From Pedobacter sp. (lineage in GTDB: Bacteria; Bacteroidota; Bacteroidia; Sphingobacteriales; Sphingobacteriaceae): DNA of 26,824 bases. Where the stretch lies: the NCBI GenBank assembly GCA_028287885.1, contig JAQBOT010000103.1:1-26824 (forward strand), in the 5' to 3' direction. The notes below the pieces were generated by a model. It was not told the origin of the DNA and did not search any database. It saw only the letters and a program-made list of their open reading frames with translations. The translations under genes and the position numbers were made by a program. Positions 1 through 8,946 of this stretch are shown one piece after another. The number at the start of each line of letters is the position of its first letter. The first letter of the stretch is position 1.

Positions 1-1002
1 CTTAGGATCATGGACTTTGAACGCAGGGCATTAGGACCTAAGGATGTCGCAATCAAACTGCACTATTGCGGGGTTTGCCACTCAGATATTCATACGATCC
101 ATGAAGATTGGGGAAAAGTGCAGTTCCCGCAGATTGTTGGTCATGAACTTGCCGGCGAGGTGGTCAATGTCGGATCGAGTGTCAGTAAATTTATTGTAGG
201 AGCTAGGGTTGGGGTTGGCACCATGGTAAATTCCTGTAAGCATTGCTCTGAATGCCAGTCCGGACATGAAAATTATTGCCTGAACGGAAATACACAGACC
301 TATGGTTCAAAAGACCGGGATGGTTCCATCACTCAGGGCGGCTACTCAACTTTTGTTGTTGTGGATGAAGATTTCGTCATCAACATTCCTGCGTCAATGG
401 ACCTTGCAGCAGCAGGACCACTTTTGTGTGCAGGTATTACAGTTTATTCGCCGCTTCGTCATTGGGGCGTAACAACAGGCATGAAAGTGGCCATCCTTGG
501 TATGGGAGGATTGGGACATATTGCTGTTAAACTTGCCAAAGCATTAGGTGCGGAAGTAACAGTCTTTACAACCTCTCCTGATAAGGTTGCTGATGCAAAG
601 CGGTTTGGTGCGACAAATGTGGTTATCAATAAAGAAGGTGCTGATTATTCAAGCTATAATCACGCCTTTGATTTTGCGCTGGACACGATTCCCTACAAGC
701 ATAACATGACACCTTTTATACCCCTGCTTAAACGCGATGCGACCTATTGCCGTGTAGGCGTCGGCAAGGTGAGTGACAACATTGAGGCTGGACAGATGAG
801 CCTTGTTGGCTTTAGGAACGCCATTGCCGGATCAAACACAGGTGGGATCCGGGAAACACAGGATATGATTAATTTCTGTGCTCTTAACAATATAAAACCG
901 GAAATCATCAAGATCCCCATGAATGGAATTAACGATGCCTGGAAAAAGGTTGTCGAAAAAAAAGCACGATACCGTTACGTTCTTGATGTTCAATCGGCTT
1001 AA
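1..1002 (+). CDS. Zinc-dependent alcohol dehydrogenase, CAD/YahK-like (5' end outside window)
   Basis: A medium-chain alcohol dehydrogenase of the cinnamyl-alcohol-dehydrogenase group, expected to interconvert aldehydes and primary alcohols with NADP(H) in the cytoplasm. Numbered from the first ATG at 10, it has the catalytic-zinc motif GVCHSD (C23), GHE (H45-E46), the structural-zinc cysteines C76, C79, C82 and C90, and a Rossmann motif GMGGLG at 164-169. The frame is open to base 1. Family members carry roughly 15-20 more residues before this point, so the gene almost certainly starts upstream and the ATG at 10 is internal. An aldo/keto reductase follows 64 bases later on the same strand, suggesting a carbonyl-reducing pair. 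The family call is firm; the substrate is unknown. Confidence 0.93.
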   Translation, partial: LRIMDFERRALGPKDVAIKLHYCGVCHSDIHTIHEDWGKVQFPQIVGHELAGEVVNVGSSVSKFIVGARVGVGTMVNSCKHCSECQSGHENYCLNGNTQTYGSKDRDGSITQGGYSTFVVVDEDFVINIPASMDLAAAGPLLCAGITVYSPLRHWGVTTGMKVAILGMGGLGHIAVKLAKALGAEVTVFTTSPDKVADAKRFGATNVVINKEGADYSSYNHAFDFALDTIPYKHNMTPFIPLLKRDATYCRVGVGKVSDNIEAGQMSLVGFRNAIAGSNTGGIRETQDMINFCALNNIKPEIIKIPMNGINDAWKKVVEKKARYRYVLDVQSA

Positions 1003-1014
1003 GTAAATAACCTT

Positions 1015-1026
1015 GGTGCTAGCACC
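1015..1026. promoter_or_regulatory. 12-base perfect palindrome between two reductase genes
   Basis: GGTGCTAGCACC is its own reverse complement. It sits 13 bases after the alcohol dehydrogenase stop. A second, AT-rich palindrome (AAGTTAACTT) follows at about 1038-1047. They could be an operator or a short hairpin. No regulator can be assigned. Confidence 0.3.
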
Positions 1027-1066
1027 GGTAAGCAGTTAAAGTTAACTTAAACACAAAACTGAAATT

Positions 1067-1927
1067 ATGATTTTAGAAGAAAACTATACGCTATATAATG
1101 GCGTTCATATCCCAAAACTTGGCCTAGGGACCTGGTTTATAGATAATCAAGATGCCGTACAGGCAGTAAAGGATGCCACAAAGATGGGTTATCGGCATAT
1201 TGATACAGCGCAGGCATACGGTAATGAAAGCGGGGTAGGCGAAGGTATAAGAGCCTCTAATATAGATAGGGAGGATGTATTTGTAACCACAAAGCTTGCT
1301 GCTGAACTGAAGTCTTACAAAGAAGCCGTTCCATCGATTGATGAATCGTTGCAGAAATTAGGGCTCGATTATATTGACATGATGATTATTCACAGCCCCA
1401 AACCATGGGCGAAATTCCAAGAAAGTGAGCCCTATTTCGAAGGAAACCGTGAAGCCTGGAGTGCTCTTGAAGAAGCATATAAAGCCGGTAAACTTCGGAC
1501 CATCGGCCTTTCCAACTTTGGAAAAGCTGACATTGACAACATCCTTGAATCCTGCACTGTAAAACCAATGGTAAATCAAATTTTGGCGCATATCAGCAAT
1601 ACGCCCAAAGAGCTGATCGAATATTGTAAAGAAAAAAATATTCTTATCGAGGCTTATTCACCAATTGGACATGGTGAACTCTTGAAAAATCAGGAAATAA
1701 AAGCAATAGCAGAAAAATATAGTGTTTCAGTACCTCAGATAGGGATACGTTACTGCCTGCAGCTTGGCCTGCTTCCACTACCTAAAACTGCCAATCAAAA
1801 GCATATGAAAACTAATGCAGATGTTGATTTTGTTATTTCTAATGAGGATATGGAGTTTCTTAGAAATATGCAACAAATCGAACACTATGGCGAAGCAAGT
1901 AAGTTTCCTGTATATAGCGTGAAATGA
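1067..1927 (+). CDS. Aldo/keto reductase
   Basis: A 286-residue NADPH-dependent aldo/keto reductase with a TIM-barrel fold, close to the 2,5-diketo-gluconate reductase-like group. The full catalytic tetrad is visible: D46 and Y51 in DTAQAYGNE, K76 in VTTKL and H109 in IIHSP. The family motif GLSNF follows near residue 148. The length fits the family. The ATG at 1067 gives the usual short lead before the first barrel strand (PKLGLGTW). It lies 64 bases after the alcohol dehydrogenase on the same strand, so the two may be cotranscribed, though the gap contains palindromes. The substrate, presumably a small aldehyde or ketone, cannot be read from the sequence. Confidence 0.93.
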   Translation: MILEENYTLYNGVHIPKLGLGTWFIDNQDAVQAVKDATKMGYRHIDTAQAYGNESGVGEGIRASNIDREDVFVTTKLAAELKSYKEAVPSIDESLQKLGLDYIDMMIIHSPKPWAKFQESEPYFEGNREAWSALEEAYKAGKLRTIGLSNFGKADIDNILESCTVKPMVNQILAHISNTPKELIEYCKEKNILIEAYSPIGHGELLKNQEIKAIAEKYSVSVPQIGIRYCLQLGLLPLPKTANQKHMKTNADVDFVISNEDMEFLRNMQQIEHYGEASKFPVYSVK

Positions 1928-2300
1928 TTATGAGTTTGAGAGTTTCACCGTTCCGTTAGGAATTGTTTTACCTGATAGATCGACAATATTTCCAGACAAC
2001 AAAAAAGTCTTCTGACTATATCTGAAAATGAAATTAAGCTGAAGAAAATAAATGCGACTGAAAAGTGTTTAAGCGACATTATTATCTTTTTATGGGCTAG
2101 TGTAAGTCCAGGTTGATACATTCTATGTTTTTTTATGGCGGCGAAACACAAGTTAACAAGAAATATTACACTATCATAGCTGGCTTAATATTTTGAGATG
2201 GAGGTTTTCAAGAGTTGAAATTCCCAGCAATAGGGTCAATTTTTTGCAGTTCCCGGGTGATCCATTTAATAAGGAAATAGTTTTTAGATTTAATCGCAAA
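1928..2300. other. Gap between convergent genes, no supported gene
   Basis: This 373-base gap separates the convergent aldo/keto reductase and DUF1259 genes. Short open frames exist on both strands, the longest about 68 codons on the minus strand, but none shows a recognisable domain. No clear intrinsic terminator was found. Confidence 0.5.
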
Positions 2301-3290
2301 CTACATTTTCATGCCACCCGTTTTTTCAGGTTTTTTGCCCAATACATCTAAAGCAGCTCTGAACCCCTGTGCAAGCGTCGCTGCATCTCCCCGGCCATAG
2401 TAATGCAGAAAGATCATATGTGGATTGTCACCCAGCATATGGTTATGTACAGCTACTACTTCCAGATTTTTTGCACGCAACGTTTTAATCACGGCATTTA
2501 CCTCGCTTTGCAGCATCGCAATATCTCCTGCGATATGGGCATCACCCTGTTTTCCCGCAAACGACGCCCAACTGTTCAACCCGATATTTGTTGTCATTTC
2601 GACACCCATTGCCATAATCTTCAGATCGGTCCTGCCAACGGTGTACTTGTACGTCGGTCCGTTTACTGTACCTGTGTATTTAACAATGGCATCGAGTGAA
2701 GGAATATCAAAGTTTTCTTTCCCTGTAATCGGATTTGGTGTTGAAGGTGCAGGCTGGTTAGCTGGAAATAATTTGCTATCCCTAATGGTTGCCGCATATT
2801 TTTTAGCGAGGTCGGCAATACTGCCAATTCCATGAATGTGCATATAGAAAATGCGCGGTTCTTCGTAAAAGAAATGGTTATGAATAGCCGCAATTTCCAA
2901 GCCGTTGGCATGGGCAGCAGAAATCAAAGGATTAACTTCTTCCATTTGCAGAACAGTATCGCTCATTACCATAGCTGATTTACCGTCTGTAGTTTTCTTA
3001 AACGATACCCAGCCACCAAAACCAAAGGGGATCGGTACAGGCTCACCTTTAATCTTCATTTTTAGGTCGTTGCGGGGCAATGGTGTGGTATATACCTGTT
3101 CAGCATCTTTATAGCTACCTTTCTTACCTAAGGCAGCGTCAATTGCGGCTATTTCTTCAGGTGTAATAGGCGGCGGGTTGGCGGTTGATAAATCCGATGC
3201 GCTGATCTTTTCAAGCGGCAATAGCAAAGCTGTTCCCAATAAGGCAGTTGCTTGTAAAGCTTGCCTGCGGTTCATCTGGTTGTTCTTCAT
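2301..3290 (-). CDS. DUF1259 (LppY/LpqO-like) exported protein with two repeats
   Basis: A protein of two tandem DUF1259 domains, a family of unknown function that includes the mycobacterial lipoproteins LppY and LpqO. With the start at the ATG at 3290 it is 329 residues. A twin-arginine type signal opens it (MNRRQAL then a hydrophobic stretch), so it is probably exported folded. The two halves resemble each other. Each has a histidine cluster after a similar strand: H137-N-H139 in the first and H282-N-H284 in the second, each followed by a second His-containing segment (YMHIHG and FLHYYG). These look like metal ligands, which is inference. A TTG at 3317 would extend the frame by nine residues, but the ATG fits the signal better. 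An ATG at 3275, directly before NRRQ, is also possible. Confidence 0.82.
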   Translation of the reverse strand: MKNNQMNRRQALQATALLGTALLLPLEKISASDLSTANPPPITPEEIAAIDAALGKKGSYKDAEQVYTTPLPRNDLKMKIKGEPVPIPFGFGGWVSFKKTTDGKSAMVMSDTVLQMEEVNPLISAAHANGLEIAAIHNHFFYEEPRIFYMHIHGIGSIADLAKKYAATIRDSKLFPANQPAPSTPNPITGKENFDIPSLDAIVKYTGTVNGPTYKYTVGRTDLKIMAMGVEMTTNIGLNSWASFAGKQGDAHIAGDIAMLQSEVNAVIKTLRAKNLEVVAVHNHMLGDNPHMIFLHYYGRGDAATLAQGFRAALDVLGKKPEKTGGMKM

Positions 3291-3352
3291 TTTATCTTGG
3301 TAAGGATGGCAATACAATCTAATAATAGAAAAATAAACAAAATTGTACAGAT

Positions 3353-3517
3353 TTAACTACTTGTATCCTTTTTACCTTTCGGGACATTCTTCTTGTAAAA
3401 AGATGAATTTTGCCCAATATGTCTTTTGAAAATACGACTGAAGTGGACAAACATATCTGAGACCATGTTTATGTTGTCACTATCCTTAGCTATCTGAGAA
3501 CCTGGCTCAAGATGCAT
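3353..3517 (-). pseudogene. Remnant of an AraC-family regulator (C-terminal HTH only)
   Basis: A 54-codon open frame whose second half reads as the end of an AraC/XylS DNA-binding domain. FVHFSRIFKRHIGQ corresponds to the second helix-turn-helix (usual pattern yFsRvFKkxxGxsPseyRk), followed by SSFYKKN and the stop. The segment before it (QIAKDSDNINMV) aligns loosely with the QIAxxxGF helix but is altered. No sensor domain or first HTH is present upstream. It lies between the DUF1259 gene and the divergent, intact AraC gene at 3609. It is best read as the remains of a second regulator; a coincidental frame is possible. Confidence 0.5.
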
Positions 3518-3580
3518 ATTTCATCGTTTTTTAATATCGTCAATTTCATTACAGCTTCATAAAAGCCTAAACATAAGATG

Positions 3581-3588
3581 TATCTTTG
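3581..3588 (+). promoter_or_regulatory. Likely -7 promoter box for the AraC regulator
   Basis: TATCTTTG matches the Bacteroidota -7 consensus TAnnTTTG exactly and lies 20 bases before the ATG at 3609. No good TTG -33 box is seen at the usual distance, so this may be a weak or activator-dependent promoter. Confidence 0.4.
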
Positions 3589-3608
3589 TTTTTCATAGTT
3601 TTTTAAAG

Positions 3609-4484
3609 ATGAACAATCAAAAAGAGAACCCAGTATCCGCTGTTAATACAGAACTTAAACTAAAGGGTTTCAAGGTTTATAAAACGGATAGTAGTTTAGG
3701 CGGTTTCACTTACAGCAGAAAAGACTTTTACAAGATCAACATTACGAACGGCAAGTTTTTATTTAATTATGCTGATCGTAGTATTGAAACGGATGATGTT
3801 TTCCTCTTTTTTGGCAATCCACATATCCCTTACTCTTGCGATCCGCTATCGGCTGACCATCACGGGTATACATGTATATTCACTGAAGAATTTTTAAATT
3901 TTAGTGATCGTTCAGAAAGTCTGCAGCAATCGCCCTTGTTTAAAATCGGGGGAACACCAATTTTCAGCTTAAATGAATTTCAAAGGGATAAAATAAATGG
4001 ATTGTTCCAGGATATGATTAAAGAGCAGGGAACTGAATATGCGTTTAAGGATGAGCTGATAAGGAACTATATGAACCTAATCATTCATGAGGCATTGAAG
4101 ATGCAACCCTCTGAGAGTAATGTTAAGCACACTAATGCTTCTTCTAGAATTACTTCTGTATTCTTGGAACTGCTTGAACGCCAGTTTCCCGTAGAAAACA
4201 TTGAACAGCCACTAAAATTGAGAACAGCCCAGGACTATGCATCACACCTATCAGTACATATCAACTACCTGAACAGTTCGGTAAAAGAAATTACCGGAAA
4301 AGCGACCTCTACCCACATCAGCGACAGGATTGTCGCCGAAGCTAAGGCACTACTCCAACACACGGACTGGAATATAACAGAAATTGCCTATGCCCTTGGA
4401 TTTGAATACCCAACTTATTTTAATAATTTTTTTAAGAAAAAAACCGGCACTATCCCCAAATCAATCAGGGCTGGCCACCTTTGA
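3609..4484 (+). CDS. AraC-family transcriptional regulator
   Basis: A 291-residue regulator. The last 90 or so residues form the AraC double helix-turn-helix: LSVHINYLNSSVKEITG and then ITEIAYALGFEYPTYFNNFF, ending with KKKTGTIPKSIR. The first 180 residues are a cupin-like sensor region without a strong signature. This architecture is common in Bacteroidota, where such genes usually sit beside the enzymes they control. Here the Old Yellow Enzyme gene starts 123 bases downstream on the same strand and is the likeliest target. The inducer is unknown. An ATG preceded by an A/T-rich leader supports the start. Confidence 0.9.
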   Translation: MNNQKENPVSAVNTELKLKGFKVYKTDSSLGGFTYSRKDFYKINITNGKFLFNYADRSIETDDVFLFFGNPHIPYSCDPLSADHHGYTCIFTEEFLNFSDRSESLQQSPLFKIGGTPIFSLNEFQRDKINGLFQDMIKEQGTEYAFKDELIRNYMNLIIHEALKMQPSESNVKHTNASSRITSVFLELLERQFPVENIEQPLKLRTAQDYASHLSVHINYLNSSVKEITGKATSTHISDRIVAEAKALLQHTDWNITEIAYALGFEYPTYFNNFFKKKTGTIPKSIRAGHL

Positions 4485-4607
4485 ATTTCATACTTATTTC
4501 TTTGTTTTTCATTATTTCTAAACTTTGCTAATTGTGACTTTTGTATCATGATTTCTGATCATAATTAACTGTGGCCGAATTGATTTATAAGAAGAATAGA
4601 AAGAACA

Positions 4608-5738
4608 ATGAATACAGAAAACGAAATTCTTTTCCAGCCATTTTCATTTAAAAATGGAATAACTGTAAAAAACAGAGTTGCAATGGCTCCAATGACAACC
4701 TGGGCCAGTAATGATAACTATACAGTTTCCGACGATGAAATAAAACACTACAGTACTCGTGTCAGCGGCCCGGGTTTAGTAATTACTGGATGCACAAGGG
4801 TCACAGCGAATGGCATCGGTTTTAGTCATGAATTTGCCTGTTACAACGATTCTTTTATACCAAGCCTGAAGAAACTAGCCGAAGCTGCAAAAAGCGGAGG
4901 TGCACCCGCCATATTGCAAATTTATCACGCGGGAAATAAAGCCATTCCCGAACTCATAGCTAATGGTGGTCTGGTAAGTGCAAGTGCAGTGGCTGTTGGT
5001 ACAACGCCGTTTGTTGATGATAATGCCATTCCGCGATCACTGACGCATGAGGAAATCCTGAATATGATTACAGCTTTTGGACAGGCTACACGTAGGGCGA
5101 TCGAAGCAGGATTCGATGGGGTAGAACTTCACGGTGCACATGGCTTTTTACTACAAAACTTTTTTTCTCCATTATATAATAACCGCAATGATCAATGGGG
5201 CGGCTCTGCTGACAAAAGGATGAAATTCCCCCTTGAAGTGGTTAGAGAATTAAAGAAGGTTATCAACGAACTTGCAAATAGACCGTTCTTGTTGGGCTAT
5301 AGAATATCTCCGGAAGAGCCTCAGGAGGGAAGCTATAAGATTAAGGATATTTATCCCTTGATAGATAAGTTGATAGAATTTGAGATCGATTACCTGCACG
5401 TCTCATTGACAAGTGATATTGAGTCAAGGCCAATTGGAAAAGAGGATGGTGAAACAATCGCAACACTTATTTTGGAACATGTCAATGAGAGGATTCCGGT
5501 TATTGCCGCTGGTCAGATAAAAACTCCTGAACAAGCTGACCAGGCGATAAAACGTGGCCTTAGTCTGGTTGCTATCGGACAAGGGCTAATCATCAATCCA
5601 AATTGGATATCAATAGCACAGAAGAGGGGTAAGGTTGAAGAAGCATTGAGTATTTCTAAGCTTTCAGAACTTTCAATACCGGAGAAGTTATGGGGTATCA
5701 TAAATACTGCAAAAGGATGGTTTAGTGTCGCGGATTGA
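4608..5738 (+). CDS. NADH:flavin oxidoreductase, Old Yellow Enzyme family
   Basis: A 376-residue FMN-dependent TIM-barrel ene-reductase, expected to reduce C=C bonds in enones or related electrophiles. Visible marks are the N-terminal RVAMAPMTTW segment, the active-site stretch ELHGAHGFLLQNF with H175 and H178 as the substrate-anchoring pair, the FSPLYNNRNDQWGG motif, and the phosphate-binding end (VAIGQGLIINP). The residue after the second histidine-glycine is F180, where OYE1 and YqjM carry the tyrosine that donates a proton. It follows the AraC gene and precedes a carbonyl reductase gene, which fits electrophile detoxification. The closest match is probably the YqiG-like branch. Family certain, substrate unknown. 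Confidence 0.92.
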   Translation: MNTENEILFQPFSFKNGITVKNRVAMAPMTTWASNDNYTVSDDEIKHYSTRVSGPGLVITGCTRVTANGIGFSHEFACYNDSFIPSLKKLAEAAKSGGAPAILQIYHAGNKAIPELIANGGLVSASAVAVGTTPFVDDNAIPRSLTHEEILNMITAFGQATRRAIEAGFDGVELHGAHGFLLQNFFSPLYNNRNDQWGGSADKRMKFPLEVVRELKKVINELANRPFLLGYRISPEEPQEGSYKIKDIYPLIDKLIEFEIDYLHVSLTSDIESRPIGKEDGETIATLILEHVNERIPVIAAGQIKTPEQADQAIKRGLSLVAIGQGLIINPNWISIAQKRGKVEEALSISKLSELSIPEKLWGIINTAKGWFSVAD

Positions 5739-5782
5739 GGCCAAAATAAACATAGGAACTATTATACTCGCAAAAAGTAATA

Positions 5783-5804
5783 GTGTCTTACTGTAATAAG
5801 ACAC
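5783..5804. promoter_or_regulatory. Perfect 8-base inverted repeat upstream of the Tat-signal aldo/keto reductase
   Basis: GTGTCTTA and TAAGACAC are separated by CTGTAA, 38 bases before the ATG at 5842. No T-run follows, so an operator is more likely than a terminator. Its size and symmetry suit a TetR-like dimer; which regulator binds is not shown. Confidence 0.4.
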
Positions 5805-5808
5805 ATAA

Positions 5809-7006
<1,198 letters not shown>

Positions 7007-7010
<4 letters not shown>

Positions 7011-7040
7011 TCCCTAGTTTAATTTTGCAATCGGGATTAA
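7007..7040 (+). other. Inverted repeat over the aldo/keto reductase stop codon
   Basis: TTAATCCC and GGGATTAA are perfect 8-base arms around an 18-base loop, overlapping the TAA at 7008-7010. No T-run follows. It may help end transcription or protect the 3' end, but it is not a canonical terminator. Confidence 0.3.
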
Positions 7041-7160
7041 CACAGACAAGGGATGGTCGGCTGGTTGGAACCGGTGACTGACGAGCAATATAAAAGCTAT
7101 AGTTAATGTCATAGGATATTAAAGTTCTATCTTTTTTAAAGACCTTAAATCCTTAATTTA

Positions 7161-7168
7161 TACATTTG
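7161..7168 (+). promoter_or_regulatory. -7 promoter box for the TetR gene
   Basis: TACATTTG is an exact TAnnTTTG match ending 22 bases before the ATG at 7191. The inverted repeat at 7171-7186 lies over the predicted transcription start, as expected for autorepression. No clear -33 TTG is seen. Confidence 0.45.
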
Positions 7169-7170
7169 TC

Positions 7171-7189
7171 CTGACAACAACGTCAGACT
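7171..7189. promoter_or_regulatory. Candidate TetR operator
   Basis: CTGAC and GTCAG form an inverted repeat with a 6-base spacer (7171-7186). It extends into GTCAGACT (7182-7189) directly before the tetR start codon. The same 8 bases recur at 7826-7833 before the next gene. Autoregulation and control of the neighbour are inferred from this. Confidence 0.45.
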
Positions 7190-7190
7190 T

Positions 7191-7793
7191 ATGCGTAAAA
7201 AAGTAGAAAAAGATAATAAAATGGAACTACAGATACTTGACACAGCTAAACGCTTGTTTTTTGTAGAAGGTAAGTTGCATACTACGATGCAGGACATTGC
7301 CGATGAAATCAAGGTGTCTAGGCCCGTAGTGAACTATTATTTCCGCACAAGGGATATGCTAATGGAGATATTTTACAAAGAGGCAGTATCCTGTCTAATC
7401 AAAAGGTTTGACTTTATAATAGAACCGGGTGTGAACTTTTATGAAGGCATATCAAACTTTATTGAAGATACATTTACACAGCGCGACAAAAATCCTTACT
7501 TGGACACTTTCATGGTTATCGAAATGAATTGCCGTCCACTAACCGCTAATTTAACTGATTACAAAGCAGAAAAATTCAAGTCCTTTTTAGACTTGGTGAA
7601 GATTGAAATGGAAAAGGGGACTATTTTGAAGACTGATCCTGTAAATTTCTTATTTGATCTTTTCTCATTAATTACTTATCCCCTTGTGATCGGCCCCCTT
7701 TACAAAAACATATTGGATCTATCAGACCCGCACTATAAAGCAATCCTTTCCGAACGGAAGGAAATCATCCTTAAAAGGCTATTTACAAAATAG
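7191..7793 (+). CDS. TetR/AcrR-family transcriptional regulator
   Basis: A 200-residue TetR-type repressor. The N-terminal DNA-binding domain shows the usual pattern: ILDTAKRLFFVEG, then TTMQDIADEIKVSRPVVNYYFRTRD, with the helix-turn-helix at about residues 33-52. The rest is the variable ligand-binding and dimerisation domain. The start at 7191 follows the inverted repeat directly, leaving a very short leader. The gene has its own terminator (7778-7804), so the downstream oxidoreductase is transcribed separately but shares an 8-base box with it. The ligand is unknown; a substrate of the neighbouring reductases is a reasonable guess. Confidence 0.9.
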   Translation: MRKKVEKDNKMELQILDTAKRLFFVEGKLHTTMQDIADEIKVSRPVVNYYFRTRDMLMEIFYKEAVSCLIKRFDFIIEPGVNFYEGISNFIEDTFTQRDKNPYLDTFMVIEMNCRPLTANLTDYKAEKFKSFLDLVKIEMEKGTILKTDPVNFLFDLFSLITYPLVIGPLYKNILDLSDPHYKAILSERKEIILKRLFTK

Positions 7794-7804
7794 CTTTTTT
7801 TTTT
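7778..7804 (+). terminator. Intrinsic terminator overlapping the tetR stop
   Basis: A stem of GCTATTT and AAATAGC with a 3-base loop (ACA), followed by ten T residues at 7795-7804. The tetR stop codon TAG (7791-7793) lies inside the right arm. Four A residues precede the stem, so the reverse direction may also be served. Confidence 0.8.
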
Positions 7805-7825
7805 AAGCACACAACTTACACTGTT

Positions 7826-7833
7826 GTCAGACT
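7826..7833. promoter_or_regulatory. Second copy of the GTCAGACT box
   Basis: GTCAGACT lies 21 bases before the ATG at 7855 and matches the sequence before the tetR start. It is preceded by GTT, so GTTGTCAG also matches the reverse complement of the left arm at 7171-7178. A likely half-site for the local TetR protein. Confidence 0.4.
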
Positions 7834-7854
7834 ATAACGTAATAAATAATAACA

Positions 7855-8946
7855 ATGGAAAACAAAAAAATCAGAGTTGGAATCATCGGATTGGGTGGTT
7901 GGGCAAAATATGGTCACATCCCAGTTTTGCAGGCGCTTAAGCATGATTACGAAATCGTTGCTGTAGCCAGTCGCAAAAAGGAAACCGCCGAACAATATGC
8001 TTCGGAGTTTAATATTGCTCATGCTTTTGATGATGAGCAGGCGCTTATTGCTCATCCGGACGTGGACATGGTGATCATCACAGCCCCGGCTCCTGAACAT
8101 TATCGTCTTGCTAAATCTGTAATTGAAGCGGGTAAAGATGTTTACAGTGAATGGCCGCTGACTACAAAAACTCCTGATTCGGAAGAATTATTAGCTTTAG
8201 CTGAAACAAAGGGAATCGAGCATCTTGTTGGCCTGCAAAGGCGCTTAGGCCCAAGTGCACGCTACTTCAATGATTTGATAAAACAAGGTTATATAGGTAA
8301 GATCCGTGCTGCTCATATGACTGTTAGCGTTGACGCATTTCCTGATACTATGCCCGGTAGATATGATTGGGCATTTATAAACGAGAATTTCTCACATGTT
8401 TTATCAGTATATGCTGCCCACTTCGGCATAGAACTATTCCAAGCAATTGGTTTTCCCAAAAAACTAACCGCGATAATGGAAACCCAGTTTCCATTTTTTA
8501 CTATTGCCGAGACAGGTCAACAAGTTCCCAATACCAACCCAAATGAAATTATGGTCATTGGTACATTAGAAAATGGTGGATTATTTTCAATACAGATTGA
8601 AGGTGGCCAAAAACACAAGACTGGGCTTCAAATTGATATTAGTGGTACTGAAGGTGTATTACGTATCATGAATCCCAAAGCCTTTGAAAACAAAGATGAT
8701 AATACTGTTCAGGGAATGGTAGGCGATGAAGCATCATTTTCTGAGCTTCCAGTACCCGAAAGTTATCATTACCTGCCAGTACGCCATCTGGATGCAAGTA
8801 CACAGGACATGGCCTATTTGTATGATGCATTTGCAAAAGATAAAAGATACGGTACGAAAGAGGCAAGCAATTTCAATGATGCGGTAAAACAGCATCATTT
8901 CATTGATCAAATTGTGCAGTCATCTAAGAATTTCAATAAATTGTAG
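7855..8946 (+). CDS. Gfo/Idh/MocA-family oxidoreductase (Gal80-like)
   Basis: A 363-residue protein with an N-terminal Rossmann domain (VGIIGLGGWAKYGHIP; acidic and Arg/Lys-rich segment ASRKKE after the second strand) and a C-terminal oxidoreductase-like domain. The family normally has a catalytic EKP motif at the end of the nucleotide domain. Here it reads E99-W100-P101-L102, so the key lysine is replaced by tryptophan. Such replacement recalls Gal80-like members, some of which bind NAD(P) without classical catalysis. It could be a sugar or polyol dehydrogenase with altered chemistry, or a nucleotide-sensing protein. The gene has its own 5' region with a box shared with tetR. Confidence 0.88.
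   Translation: MENKKIRVGIIGLGGWAKYGHIPVLQALKHDYEIVAVASRKKETAEQYASEFNIAHAFDDEQALIAHPDVDMVIITAPAPEHYRLAKSVIEAGKDVYSEWPLTTKTPDSEELLALAETKGIEHLVGLQRRLGPSARYFNDLIKQGYIGKIRAAHMTVSVDAFPDTMPGRYDWAFINENFSHVLSVYAAHFGIELFQAIGFPKKLTAIMETQFPFFTIAETGQQVPNTNPNEIMVIGTLENGGLFSIQIEGGQKHKTGLQIDISGTEGVLRIMNPKAFENKDDNTVQGMVGDEASFSELPVPESYHYLPVRHLDASTQDMAYLYDAFAKDKRYGTKEASNFNDAVKQHHFIDQIVQSSKNFNKL

Noticed and set aside
1945..2151. 68-codon minus-strand frame between convergent genes
   Set aside because: Starts and ends without recognisable signals, no domain is visible, and the opposite strand has equally open frames.
2221..2300. Possible readthrough extension of the DUF1259 gene past its TAG (FAIKSKNYFLIKWITRELQ and on)
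   Set aside because: The frame stays open for about 27 codons, but the protein already ends where the family ends and no readthrough signal is seen.
4548..4562. ATGAT-N5-ATCAT inverted repeat before the ene-reductase gene
   Set aside because: Five-base AT-rich arms are expected by chance in such DNA.
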